From NCBI GenBank assembly GCA_009780585.1, contig WQZS01000022.1:1-52575 (forward strand): a stretch of 52,575 nt of DNA. Reading direction: 5' to 3'. Below the pieces are notes generated by a model, which searched no databases, had not been told where the DNA came from, and saw nothing but the letters and a program-made list of their open reading frames with translations. Positions within the stretch are counted from its first letter, which is position 1. Every line of letters starts with the position of its first letter. A program made the translations under genes and the position numbers. The DNA is from Defluviitaleaceae bacterium. GTDB lineage: Bacteria > Bacillota > Clostridia > Lachnospirales > WQUN01. Below, piece by piece: positions 43,230 through 50,768 of this stretch.

Positions 43230-43430
43230 CGAAAGGGTGTACTGTTGTATGGCACATAACAAAATTGACGGGGTGGCTGCCGAAGCCTAAACCGCATACG
43301 TACCATACCGTACCCTTTTCGTAAGACGCACAATGTGTGTCGGATTTCTTTGCGTGTAAATACGTAGTATTTATACGAATGGATGCCGCAGACAATGCCT
43401 TATTAAAGGCTACTTGTCCGCGGTATTTTT
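43230..43430 (+). ncRNA. Candidate structured RNA of about 200 nt upstream of rsgA
   Basis: The gap between pflA and rsgA holds no plausible gene but four consecutive paired elements. (1) A multi-part domain is closed by CGAAAGGGT (43230-43238) and ACCCTTTTCG (43312-43321). Inside it are GTATGG/CCATAC (43247-43252, 43303-43308) and a GGCT-GCCGA-AGCC hairpin (43275-43287). (2) A hairpin, GACGCA/TGTGTC (43325-43341). (3) An 11-bp hairpin, CGTGTAAATAC/GTATTTATACG with a GTA loop (43353-43377). (4) A terminator (43383-43430). The layout fits a free-standing non-coding RNA or a 5' leader riboswitch. It matches no class I can name with confidence. The raiA RNA of Firmicutes is similar in size and would be the first to compare. 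Confidence 0.6.
43383..43430 (+). terminator. Long intrinsic terminator at the end of the structured RNA
   Basis: ATGCCGC-A-GACAA (43383-43395) pairs with TTGTC-C-GCGGTAT (43414-43426), and the inner GCCTT (43397-43401) pairs with AAGGC (43406-43410). TTTTT follows. It lies 37 nt before the rsgA ATG, so rsgA would be expressed only by readthrough or regulated release. Confidence 0.85.
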
Positions 43431-43466
43431 ATGTCCAAAATTATAGCCGGTTAAAAGGAGAAGAGA

Positions 43467-44537
43467 ATGACAACCTTACAAGCATATGGTTACGACGGAA
43501 TGATTTCCGAAGGGCTCCTGCCCGCGCGGATAACCGAACAGCAGCGCGAGCAATACACCGTCATCACCGAGCGCGGGGAATTGACGGCGAAGTTAAAAGG
43601 ATCGTTCATGCATGGCGCGGTCGTACGGGCTGACATGCCTTGCGTGGGGGACTTCGTGCTTTTGCAATACAACGATAACGGGCCGTCGATGATTACGGAA
43701 TTATTGCCCCGCCGCACGAAATTTTCACGGGCGGATTTTTCCGGTCATTTGGCGGGGTACGCCAAGCATATCAAGGAACAGGTGGTTGCCGCCAATTTCG
43801 ACTACGTGTTCATCCTCACGTCCTTGAACCGGGACTTTAACGTACACCGCATCCTGCGTTACCTTACGCAGGCGCGTCAAAGCGGCGGGCAACCCGTGGT
43901 GATCCTGACAAAAGCGGATTTGGTAGATGACTTTACGCCGCAAATCGACGAGGTGAAAACCGCCGCGCCGGATATTCCCGTCCATGCCATTTCCAGCCGT
44001 ACGAGGTTTGGGCTTTACGCGCTGGAGGGATACTTGCAACCGGGTAAAACTGTCGTTTTCCTGGGTATGTCGGGCGTGGGCAAATCGAGTTTGCTTAACA
44101 CCTTGGCCGATGAAGAGGTCATGACGGTGAAGGAAACCCGCAAGGAGGACGCTTCGAAGGGTCAGCACACCACCACCCATCGGCAGCTTTTCACGTTACC
44201 GCAGGGGGCGATGGTCATCGACACGCCGGGGATGCGCGAATTGGGCTTATTGGACGCGGAAGAGGGGATCAGCATCGGCTTCGGGGATGTAGAGGAATTG
44301 TTTGCGCAATGCCGCTTCTCCGATTGCCGCCACACGAATGAACCCGGCTGCGCGATCCAAGCCGCTTTAAGGAGCGGGACACTAACCCATGTCCGCTGGG
44401 AGCAATACCATAAACAACAGCGCGAAAATAAATACGCGGACGACCGAAGCGCATACCACAGGGAAGACGCCGCGCATTGGAAAAAACACCAAATACACAT
44501 AAGGCAACATAAAAAAGCGGCGAGGCGAAAACATTGA
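43467..44537 (+). CDS. rsgA: Ribosome small-subunit-dependent GTPase RsgA
   Basis: RsgA (YloQ/YjeQ) checks late 30S subunit maturation. The 356-residue protein has an N-terminal OB fold and a circularly permuted GTPase with G4 LTKADLV (about 147) before G1 GMSGVGKSSLL (about 198) and G3 DTPGMRELG (about 252). The C-terminal zinc domain has CRFSDCRHTNEPGC (about 282-295). AAAAGGAG precedes the ATG. The lysine/arginine-rich tail (KKAARRKH) is common. It is preceded by the structured RNA and its terminator. Confidence 0.96.
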   Translation: MTTLQAYGYDGMISEGLLPARITEQQREQYTVITERGELTAKLKGSFMHGAVVRADMPCVGDFVLLQYNDNGPSMITELLPRRTKFSRADFSGHLAGYAKHIKEQVVAANFDYVFILTSLNRDFNVHRILRYLTQARQSGGQPVVILTKADLVDDFTPQIDEVKTAAPDIPVHAISSRTRFGLYALEGYLQPGKTVVFLGMSGVGKSSLLNTLADEEVMTVKETRKEDASKGQHTTTHRQLFTLPQGAMVIDTPGMRELGLLDAEEGISIGFGDVEELFAQCRFSDCRHTNEPGCAIQAALRSGTLTHVRWEQYHKQQRENKYADDRSAYHREDAAHWKKHQIHIRQHKKAARRKH

Positions 44538-44567
44538 CATGGATATTAACACGAATGGCGAAATGTT

Positions 44568-44596
44568 TTGACTTCCGGCAAACGCTGTGCTAGCGT
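44568..44596 (+). promoter_or_regulatory. Promoter of the ABC-F operon leader
   Basis: TTGACT (44568-44573) is 17 nt from TAGCGT (44591-44596), which has TGC in front (extended -10). The inverted repeat ACGCT (44582-44586)/AGCGT (44592-44596) overlaps the -10 and could be an operator. Confidence 0.5.
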
Positions 44597-44630
44597 ATCC
44601 CACGGTTTAATAAGAAAGGTGGTGAAAAGC

Positions 44631-44756
44631 ATGAAACAATTTACTTGGATGGCGCATATCTTCCATCTTTCGATGAGCGCGGTTTCAAACAAGGGGGTAG
44701 TATGCCCATTTTTAGATTGTTTGATGCCCGTAACCACACACGAATTAACCGATTAA
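44631..44756 (+). CDS. Leader ORF 1 of the ABC-F operon, 41 residues
   Basis: A 41-residue ORF (start MKQFTWMAHIFHLSM) with AAAGGTGG 8 nt upstream of its ATG. It begins about 28 nt after the predicted transcript start and overlaps the second leader ORF in another frame. Together with the terminator before the ABC-F gene it fits a translated regulatory leader. No homologue is recognised. Confidence 0.5.
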   Translation: MKQFTWMAHIFHLSMSAVSNKGVVCPFLDCLMPVTTHELTD

Positions 44757-44770
44757 TTCGTAAACTATAA
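44702..44770 (+). CDS. Leader ORF 2 of the ABC-F operon, 22 residues, basic
   Basis: A 22-residue basic peptide, MPIFRLFDARNHTRINRL then IRKL, with AGGGGG 4 nt before the ATG. Its stop codon lies in the left arm of the TATAAGC/GCTTATA hairpin just before the terminator. Placement and size match stalling peptides that control ABC-F and rRNA methylase genes. Stalling is inferred. Confidence 0.5.
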   Translation: MPIFRLFDARNHTRINRLIRKL

Positions 44771-44786
44771 GCATATCACGCTTATA
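44766..44786 (+). promoter_or_regulatory. Small hairpin before the ABC-F terminator
   Basis: TATAAGC (44766-44772) and GCTTATA (44780-44786) are perfect complements with a 7-nt loop. The stem overlaps the leader ORF 2 stop and touches the foot of the terminator, so a ribosome there could change which structure forms. Confidence 0.5.
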
Positions 44787-44826
44787 ACCCTGTGCGGAGG
44801 TCAACAATCGCACAGGGTTTTTTATT
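44786..44826 (+). terminator. Terminator/attenuator upstream of the ABC-F gene
   Basis: AACCCTGTGCG (44786-44796) pairs perfectly with CGCACAGGGTT (44809-44819), and a T-run follows. It lies between the leader ORFs and the ABC-F start, 43 nt before the ATG, the classical position of an attenuator. Confidence 0.85.
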
Positions 44827-44868
44827 AGCCGTGCGGCGACCGACGCAATAACAGAAAGGATGATTCAC

Positions 44869-46590
44869 ATGATCGACATTTCCGTACACGAATTGAACAA
44901 GTACTACGGGGCCAACCACGTACTGCACGGCATCAGCCTGGAAGTCTACAGCGGGGAAAAAATCGGCCTGCTGGGCCGCAACGGCTCCGGCAAGACGACG
45001 CTGTTCCGTATTTTGGCCGAGGATGAGGACTATGAAAGCGGTACGCTGTCAAAGGCGACGGGTAAGAAAGTGGAGATTCTTGCGCAGATACCCGTATTCG
45101 GCGAAAGCGAAACCGTGGAGGACATCCTGCGTTCGTCCTTCGCGGAAGTCACCGAAATCTTCCACGCGATGAAGAAGGTCGAGGGCGATCCCGACCCCGC
45201 CGCGCTCAAACGCTACGGCAAATTCATGGAGGACTACGAACGGCTGGGCGGCTACGACGTGGATTACAAGATCGACAAGATCTGCAACGGGATGAACATA
45301 AGCGAGCATATGAAATCAAGCCTTTTCTCGCTGCTCAGCGGCGGGGAGAAGACGCGGGTCAACCTGGCCCGTATCCTCCTGCGTGAGTGCGATATCCTCC
45401 TGCTGGACGAACCGACCAACCACCTCGACTTGCCGTCGCTGGCGTGGCTGGAGCAGTTCCTGCGTGATTTTAAGGGTACGGTGGTGTGCATTTCCCACGA
45501 TAGGGTGTTCCTGGACAATGTCGTCAAGCGCATTATCGAAATCGATTACGGGAAGGTAAACTTTTACAGCGGGAGCTATTCGTTCTACGCCGTGGAGCGG
45601 ATACGCCGCTATTTAAAACATTCGGAGCAGTACGAACGCCAGCAACGGGAAATTAAGCGCATCGAAGACCGCGCCAAGTGGTTCTTACAAAACGACCGCT
45701 ATACCACCAAGCACCATGCCATCCTTTCGCGCATCGACCATATGGTAAAAATCGACAAACCCAACACGACGCGCAGGGTAGTGGAGGACTTCAAGAGCGG
45801 CGGCTACGCGGCGAAGGTCGTCGTTTCGTTGGACAACGTACGCAAAAGCTACGGCGACAATGTGCTGATGGACGGAATCACGCACAATATCCTGCGCAAC
45901 GACCGCATTGCCCTTATCGGCGCGAACGGTTGCGGCAAAACGACCTTGATCAAATTGATTACGGGCGAGGAGGAATGTGACGGCGGCAACGTTAAAGTAA
46001 GCGGAAATATTAAGTTCGCCTACCTTCCGCAGATTGTTCATTTCGATAACGTAAACGCGACCGTACTTGAAACAATCCGCGGCGCGACGGGCTTACCCGA
46101 GGACAAAGCGCGCGCGCTGCTTATGAAATTTAATTTTCGTACGCCCGACATTGTTAAAAAGGTTTCGTCGCTGTCCGGCGGGGAAAAGAGCCGTTTGAAG
46201 CTATGCCTTTTAATGCAGGAAAAGATCAACTTTCTTATCCTCGACGAACCGACCAACCACCTCGATATCGAATCGCGGGAATGGATCGAGGAAGCGGTGG
46301 CGGACTTCGACGGGACGCTGCTGATGATTTCCCACGACCGTTACTTCATTAACAAGTTCGCCGCGCGGATATGGCATATGGCAAACGGCGCGATAACGGA
46401 AATAGAAACCGAAGGAACGGCGGAAACCGCCGCTTTAAGTGCGACGGCCGGAGGCATAACAACCGGAGGCACAACAACCGGGGGCGCAACAACCGGAGGC
46501 ATAACAACCGGAGGCACAACAACCGGAGGTACGAAGATTGGAAGCACGAAAACCGGGAGCGCGATTTCCGGGGGCGCAACATATGCGTAA
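44869..46590 (+). CDS. ABC-F family ATPase with a repetitive C-terminal tail
   Basis: A 573-residue soluble protein with two ATPase domains and no membrane segment. Domain 1 has GRNGSGKTT (about 36-44) and LLSGGEKTRVNLARI. The charged linker contains YERQQREIKRIEDRAKW. Domain 2 has GANGCGKTT and LSGGEKSRLKLCLL, each followed by DEPTNHLD. ABC-F proteins bind the ribosomal E site and either protect against antibiotics or help translation. The last 45 residues are TTGG-type repeats encoded by 15-nt units that lead into the next gene's ribosome binding site. I chose the ATG at 44869, since AAAGGA is 8 nt upstream. Its regulatory leader suggests an antibiotic-protection role, which is an inference. 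Confidence 0.93.
   Translation: MIDISVHELNKYYGANHVLHGISLEVYSGEKIGLLGRNGSGKTTLFRILAEDEDYESGTLSKATGKKVEILAQIPVFGESETVEDILRSSFAEVTEIFHAMKKVEGDPDPAALKRYGKFMEDYERLGGYDVDYKIDKICNGMNISEHMKSSLFSLLSGGEKTRVNLARILLRECDILLLDEPTNHLDLPSLAWLEQFLRDFKGTVVCISHDRVFLDNVVKRIIEIDYGKVNFYSGSYSFYAVERIRRYLKHSEQYERQQREIKRIEDRAKWFLQNDRYTTKHHAILSRIDHMVKIDKPNTTRRVVEDFKSGGYAAKVVVSLDNVRKSYGDNVLMDGITHNILRNDRIALIGANGCGKTTLIKLITGEEECDGGNVKVSGNIKFAYLPQIVHFDNVNATVLETIRGATGLPEDKARALLMKFNFRTPDIVKKVSSLSGGEKSRLKLCLLMQEKINFLILDEPTNHLDIESREWIEEAVADFDGTLLMISHDRYFINKFAARIWHMANGAITEIETEGTAETAALSATAGGITTGGTTTGGATTGGITTGGTTTGGTKIGSTKTGSAISGGATYA
46448..46582 (+). repeat. Nine tandem 15-nt units ending in the RBS of the next gene
   Basis: Units of the form CCGGAGGCATAACAA repeat nine times without interruption. 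Units 1-5 are nearly identical and 6-9 are more diverged (TTGGAAGCACGAAAA, CCGGGAGCGCGATTT). The last unit, CCGGGGGCGCAACAT, is followed directly by the ATG of the permease at 46583, so each unit is a copy of a Shine-Dalgarno plus spacer. In the ABC-F frame they encode five-residue TTGG-type repeats. Confidence 0.85.
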
Positions 46591-47350
46591 ATACACCGTC
46601 ACCGCCGTTACCGCCTTGCGCGGGCAAACCAACGGCGGGTTGATCTACCTGCTCCCTAACATTGTCGTGCGGTTGATGTACTTGTTGCCGTTGATGTTTT
46701 TGTGGCGGGTCATCGCAAGCGGCGAAACCGACGCGGGCATGACATTGACCCAATTGCTTACCTACACCTATGTAAACGCGCTGCTGTCGGAAATGCTGGT
46801 CGTCCGTACGATGGCATCCGCGTGGAACTACGAAGGGGAGTTGATCAACCTCTACGCGCGTCCGTACCCGATCTTCGGTCAGTTGATCGCGCAGACCGTC
46901 GGCGGGTGGGCTCCCATGCTGTTGGTTTTTTCATTGCCGATGCTGGCGGTTGCGCCCTTGTTCGGGATATCGGTTATACCCGTCACGCCGTGGTTTTTCC
47001 CGTCGTTGCTTTTATGTATATCGCTGGGGTTCGCGCTGGATTTCATCTTCGCTTGCGTAACCATCCGTTTGCGCGGTATGGCGTGGCTGGGACATTCGAT
47101 ACGCATGGCGATCGTTTCGCTGTTTACGGGTACGGTGATACCGTTCCGTATCCTGCCCTTCGGGTTGACGCGTTTTTTCGAAGCGCAGCCCTTCGGGAGT
47201 TTGGGAGGCGCACCCTTGTCGTTGTTTGTAGGTTCGGCGGACCCGACGCGGGTTATCGCCGTGCAAATAGCATGGAACATCATCCTTTGGCCGGTTGCGA
47301 TTATTTGGTTCGCCCGTTCAAAGGAAAGGCAGGTGAGTTATGGCGGGTAA
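46583..47350 (+). CDS. ABC-2-type permease subunit 1
   Basis: A 255-residue membrane protein (start MRKYTVTAVTALRG) with about six hydrophobic segments. Its features, IYLLPNIVVRLMYLLPLMFLW and DFIFACVTIRLRGMAW, match the COG4587-type permease found with a second permease (COG3694) and an ATPase (COG4586). The ATG at 46583 has GGGGGC 7 nt upstream, and the gene overlaps the ABC-F stop by 8 nt. A longer in-frame ORF from 46538 lies within the repeat and was rejected. The 3' end overlaps the next gene by 11 nt. Confidence 0.85.
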   Translation: MRKYTVTAVTALRGQTNGGLIYLLPNIVVRLMYLLPLMFLWRVIASGETDAGMTLTQLLTYTYVNALLSEMLVVRTMASAWNYEGELINLYARPYPIFGQLIAQTVGGWAPMLLVFSLPMLAVAPLFGISVIPVTPWFFPSLLLCISLGFALDFIFACVTIRLRGMAWLGHSIRMAIVSLFTGTVIPFRILPFGLTRFFEAQPFGSLGGAPLSLFVGSADPTRVIAVQIAWNIILWPVAIIWFARSKERQVSYGG

Positions 47351-48197
47351 CGCGGCATACAAGATAAAACAGATTTTTTCCCTCTACGCCTTGTACGCGA
47401 AGATGGACTTGGCGTGGCTGCTGCGCGACCGTACCTTCGCCGTCCTCGCGGTTTTGGCGGACGTGATATCCAACCTTTCCTCGGTTACGGGGATATTCCT
47501 GCTGGCGTAGCGGTTTGACGGGCTTGGCGGCATGAACCGCTTCGAAGTGTTGTTCATGCTGGCGTATACGACCATCGTCACGGGGATTTTCCAAACCTTC
47601 TGCTCGGGCGCGAATACGGGGCATATCAGCAGAAGGATAGGGCGGGGACAGCTTGAACACATGTTTAACCAGCCCGTATCCCTACCCATGCAACTCGCTA
47701 CCGAGGGGTTCATCCCTTTTTCGGGCAGCAGCAATTTGATTTCGGGTACGGTGATCATGGCCGTGGCGTTAAACGGCCTTGATATCGTATTACCCTGGTG
47801 GTGGGTGCTGTCCCTCATTGGCAACCTCATCGTGACGGTGGCGATTATCTTGGGTAATTCGTACTTCGCTTCCAGCCTGGCGTTCTACGCGCCGGTGCAG
47901 GCCGAGGAGATTTCGACGTTCGTCATCGACACCTTCGGCCATATCAGCACGTTCCCGCTGTCGGGGATGCCGAGGTATTTACAATTTCCGCTTATTACGT
48001 TTATCCCTACGGGTTTGCTCGCGTGGTTTCCCACGCTTGCGCTGTTCGGCAAGGCTCCCTTCGGCTTAAGCGCGTGGTACCCGCTTTTGATCGCGATAAT
48101 CTTATGGCTCTTCGCCGCCCACTTCTTCAGGAAAGGACTGCATTATTATGTCAAGACAGGCATCAACCGATACCACCCCATGGGTCACCGCCGGTAG
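47340..48197 (+). pseudogene. ABC-2-type permease subunit 2 interrupted by an amber codon
   Basis: The reading frame starts at ATG 47340 (MAGNAAYKIKQIFSLYAL) and runs without shift to 48197, except for a TAG at 47508-47510 (codon 57). Around it the sequence reads SSVTGIFLLA-stop-RFDGLGGMNRFEVLFML. I expect a glutamate or glutamine there by comparison with COG3694 permeases as I recall them, so one base change explains it. The part after the stop could start at ATG 47532 (221 residues), but it would lack the first membrane segment and has only a weak ribosome binding site. It is either a recent nonsense mutation, a sequencing error or a read-through site. The ATPase gene overlaps its end by 50 nt. 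Confidence 0.8.
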
Positions 48198-49080
48198 AAG
48201 GCGCAAAGCCCCCGCCATGTTCACCCCGTCCGCGGGAAGTCCCTTGAACGGGGGTGTCCATGTCCAATGCGTAACCAAAACCTTCACCCAATGGCAGCGT
48301 GAAAACGCGGGGAAGGGGATACTTAGGAATCTGCTTAAACCGCAAAAGAAAACCGTCCACGCGCTGGACGACGTATCCTTTACGATCAACCCCGGCGAGT
48401 TCGTCGCTTATGCCGGGCCCAACGGCGCGGGCAAGTCCACCACGATGAAGCTCCTCGCGGGGATGCTCCAGCCCACGCAAGGCACCGTTTCCGTACTGGG
48501 TATGTCGCCCGATAAGGACCGCATACGCCTGATGAAAAAGCTGGGTGTCCTTTTCGGCAACCGTACGGAATTATGGTGGGACCATCCCATTTCGCAGAGC
48601 TTCGAATGGAAGCGCGTGGTGTGGGACATCCCCGACGATGTGTACAAACGCAACCTGGAAATGGTGACCGACTTGCTCGACATCGGCGAATTGCAAAAGA
48701 CCTTCGCGCGTGAATTATCCCTCGGCCAGCGCATGAGGGCCGACCTGGCTATGATGCTCCTGCACAGCCCCACGTTGATCTTATTGGATGAACCCACGCT
48801 CGGGTTGGATGTGGTAGCCAAGCGGCAAATGATCGACTTCCTAAAGAAAGTCAACCGCGAAAACGGCGTGACGATCGTCGTCACCAGCCACGATATGGAT
48901 GACCTGGAGGAAATGGCCGAGCGGATATTGATGATTTCGAACGGTAAGATCGCTTATGACGGTAGTTTTGACGGCCTGCGTGCGCTTTCCGAGGCGTACG
49001 GTATCGAGACGCAAACCGTCGTAATTAAAAAAGCCCCGATCGAGCAGGTGATCGCGGGGCTTTATAAAGCGTGGAAGTAA
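48148..49080 (+). CDS. ABC-2 exporter ATPase (COG4586 type)
   Basis: A 310-residue ATPase with Walker A GPNGAGKSTT (about 90-99), a signature of unusual form (LSLGQRMRADLAMMLL, about 190-205) and Walker B LILLDEPTLGLD. ELWWDHPISQSFEW is typical of the COG4586 group that works with COG4587 and COG3694 permeases. The N-terminal 35 residues before VQCVTKTF are unusual and partly basic. A later in-frame start is possible. AGGAAAGGA lies 11 nt before the ATG. Its last codons contain a terminator hairpin that also serves the opposite strand. Confidence 0.92.
   Translation: MSRQASTDTTPWVTAGRRRKAPAMFTPSAGSPLNGGVHVQCVTKTFTQWQRENAGKGILRNLLKPQKKTVHALDDVSFTINPGEFVAYAGPNGAGKSTTMKLLAGMLQPTQGTVSVLGMSPDKDRIRLMKKLGVLFGNRTELWWDHPISQSFEWKRVVWDIPDDVYKRNLEMVTDLLDIGELQKTFARELSLGQRMRADLAMMLLHSPTLILLDEPTLGLDVVAKRQMIDFLKKVNRENGVTIVVTSHDMDDLEEMAERILMISNGKIAYDGSFDGLRALSEAYGIETQTVVIKKAPIEQVIAGLYKAWK
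49030..49063 (-). terminator. Terminator in the 3' end of the ATPase gene, for the convergent operon
   Basis: AAAGCCCCG (49030-49038) pairs with CGGGGCTTT (49055-49063). On the minus strand a T-run follows (TTTTTTAATT). It lies 17 nt past the stop of the minus-strand REC-GGDEF gene but within the coding sequence of the plus-strand ATPase gene. Confidence 0.75.
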
Positions 49081-49980
49081 TTAAAAACAGACTTGGTTGC
49101 GTCCCATATTCTTCGCGTTATACAGCAACGTATCCGCTTGGGATATGAACTCGTCCAGGTTGTAATCCTTGTCCGGTGTCCATACGCACAAGCCGATGCT
49201 TACAGTTATCCTTGTGACGGTGTTTTTCATCGGACACATGATTTCGCTTGCTTCTGTGTTGCCGCGCAGTTCCTCCGCGATCTTGGACGAACCTTCCAAG
49301 TCCGTATTGGGCAACAACGCGATAAATTCCTCGCCGCCCCAACGCGCCGCCATGTCCGTGGGGCGCTTTAGGGTTTTATCGAAGATATCCTTCATCGTTT
49401 GCAAGGCGACGTCCCCTTGCTGGTGGCCGTAGGTGTCGTTGTAATTCTTAAACCTGTCGATGTCGATCATCATCAGAGACAGGGGCGTACCTTCGCGGTG
49501 TGACCTCCGCCATTCGAGGCATAAGCGGTTCTCGAAATTGCGGCGGTTGGGCAATCGCGTCAATTGGTCGTGCATACTCAGGTGTTGGATTTCGCGGAAT
49601 TGGTCCAGCATCTTGATTTGGTTGCGTATACGCAGCTTTACGATCGCGGGGGAAAACGGCTTGATTATGTAATCCGCCGCGCCGAGCGCCAGTCCTTTTT
49701 CTTCATTTTCGTCGCCATACAACGCTGTGATGAATATGACGGGGATATCCTTCGTCGCGGTGTTTTTTTTCAATTGGGTGATTACGGCATAGCCGTCCAT
49801 ATCGATCATCATGATATCCAAAAGGATCACGTCCGGTTGGAAGGCTTCTGCCATCCCTATGCCGTCAATGCCGTTGTTTGCCTTTCGGATGGTGTATTGC
49901 GTTTCAAGTATCCGCGATAGGGCCGTAATGCTCGTCTCCTGGTCGTCGATGATCAGGACGGTGTATTCCTTATGATCCAT
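49081..49980 (-). CDS. Response regulator diguanylate cyclase (REC-GGDEF)
   Basis: A 299-residue protein with a receiver domain (phosphoacceptor D55 in LLDIMM, IKPF near 106-109) and a GGDEF domain. The active site is GGEEF (215-219), and the inhibitory I-site RPTD (206-209) is intact. It should make cyclic di-GMP from GTP when phosphorylated and be feedback inhibited. It is the last gene of the phosphorelay cluster, 20 nt after the double-REC gene, and ends at the terminator inside the convergent ATPase gene. Confidence 0.95.
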   Translation of the reverse strand: MDHKEYTVLIIDDQETSITALSRILETQYTIRKANNGIDGIGMAEAFQPDVILLDIMMIDMDGYAVITQLKKNTATKDIPVIFITALYGDENEEKGLALGAADYIIKPFSPAIVKLRIRNQIKMLDQFREIQHLSMHDQLTRLPNRRNFENRLCLEWRRSHREGTPLSLMMIDIDRFKNYNDTYGHQQGDVALQTMKDIFDKTLKRPTDMAARWGGEEFIALLPNTDLEGSSKIAEELRGNTEASEIMCPMKNTVTRITVSIGLCVWTPDKDYNLDEFISQADTLLYNAKNMGRNQVCF

Positions 49981-50000
49981 TGTCGTCCCCCAACATAAGA

Positions 50001-50768
50001 TTATAATCCGCGCAGCCGCCGTTTGATTTCGAATCCATCCAAATGCGCCATGACCTTATTATAAAGGATTTCGTCGTCGATCGGTTTAACGATAAAATCA
50101 CACGCACCCAAACTGCGCGCCACGGCTATCGTATCGAAGTTTGCCTCGGAAGTAAGGAAAATGATCGGCGTTTCTTTATGGTCCTTATGGTCGCGTATAG
50201 TGGGTATTAATTCGAAGCCGCTCATGACGGGCATCTTGCAATCCAGCAAGAACAAGTCGGGCGAAGCGATCTTTAATACGGATTTGATCTTATCCGGTTC
50301 ATTAAGCGTATAAATGACACAGTCCTTGTTTAAAAGGAAATTAATGGCTTTTAATATACTCGGGCTGTCATCCACCGCAAGCACGATGGGTTTGCTTTCG
50401 GGGCGGGTTTCGGGGTACAAATAGTAAGTGATCCGTTCAATCAACGCATTGTCCTCGTACGGTTTTATCACGAAATCCACCGCGCCGAGTTCCAAACCCT
50501 TTAGGATCGCCTTCCTTTCGGCTTTGGCCGTAAGGAAGATGACCGGGATTTTCGCGTATCGTTCGTTTTCCATCATGCGTTTGATCGTTTCGTACCCATC
50601 CACTTCGGGCATGTTGATGTCCAGCAAAATCAAGTCCGGCGTCATGGTCTCCAGCTTTTCGAAAAGCTCGTCCGCGGATTGCGCGGGGATGATGTCGAAA
50701 TAATTTTTCAAACGTTCCTTCGTCGTTTTAAGGTGATAAACTACGTCGTCCACATAGATTATCTTCAT
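50001..50768 (-). CDS. Double-receiver response regulator (REC-REC)
   Basis: A 255-residue protein made only of two receiver domains, with phosphoacceptors D50 (LILLDINMP) and D176 (LFLLDCKMP). No output domain is visible. It may act as a phosphate sink or relay partner for the double-Hpt protein upstream and the REC-GGDEF protein downstream. The ATG overlaps the Hpt gene stop (ATGA), with GGAGGTG just upstream. Confidence 0.93.
   Translation of the reverse strand: MKIIYVDDVVYHLKTTKERLKNYFDIIPAQSADELFEKLETMTPDLILLDINMPEVDGYETIKRMMENERYAKIPVIFLTAKAERKAILKGLELGAVDFVIKPYEDNALIERITYYLYPETRPESKPIVLAVDDSPSILKAINFLLNKDCVIYTLNEPDKIKSVLKIASPDLFLLDCKMPVMSGFELIPTIRDHKDHKETPIIFLTSEANFDTIAVARSLGACDFIVKPIDDEILYNKVMAHLDGFEIKRRLRGL

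Noticed and set aside
43230..43430. Naming the structured RNA as a T-box, ZTP, glycine or c-di-GMP riboswitch
   Set aside because: I could not find the diagnostic conserved motifs of these classes (for example the T-box GGTGGTACCGCG), so no class is claimed.
47340..48197. General reassignment of TAG to an amino acid
   Set aside because: Several intact genes in the window end in TAG at the expected length (for example pflB, yqfD and the BofC-like gene), so a local mutation or error is more likely.
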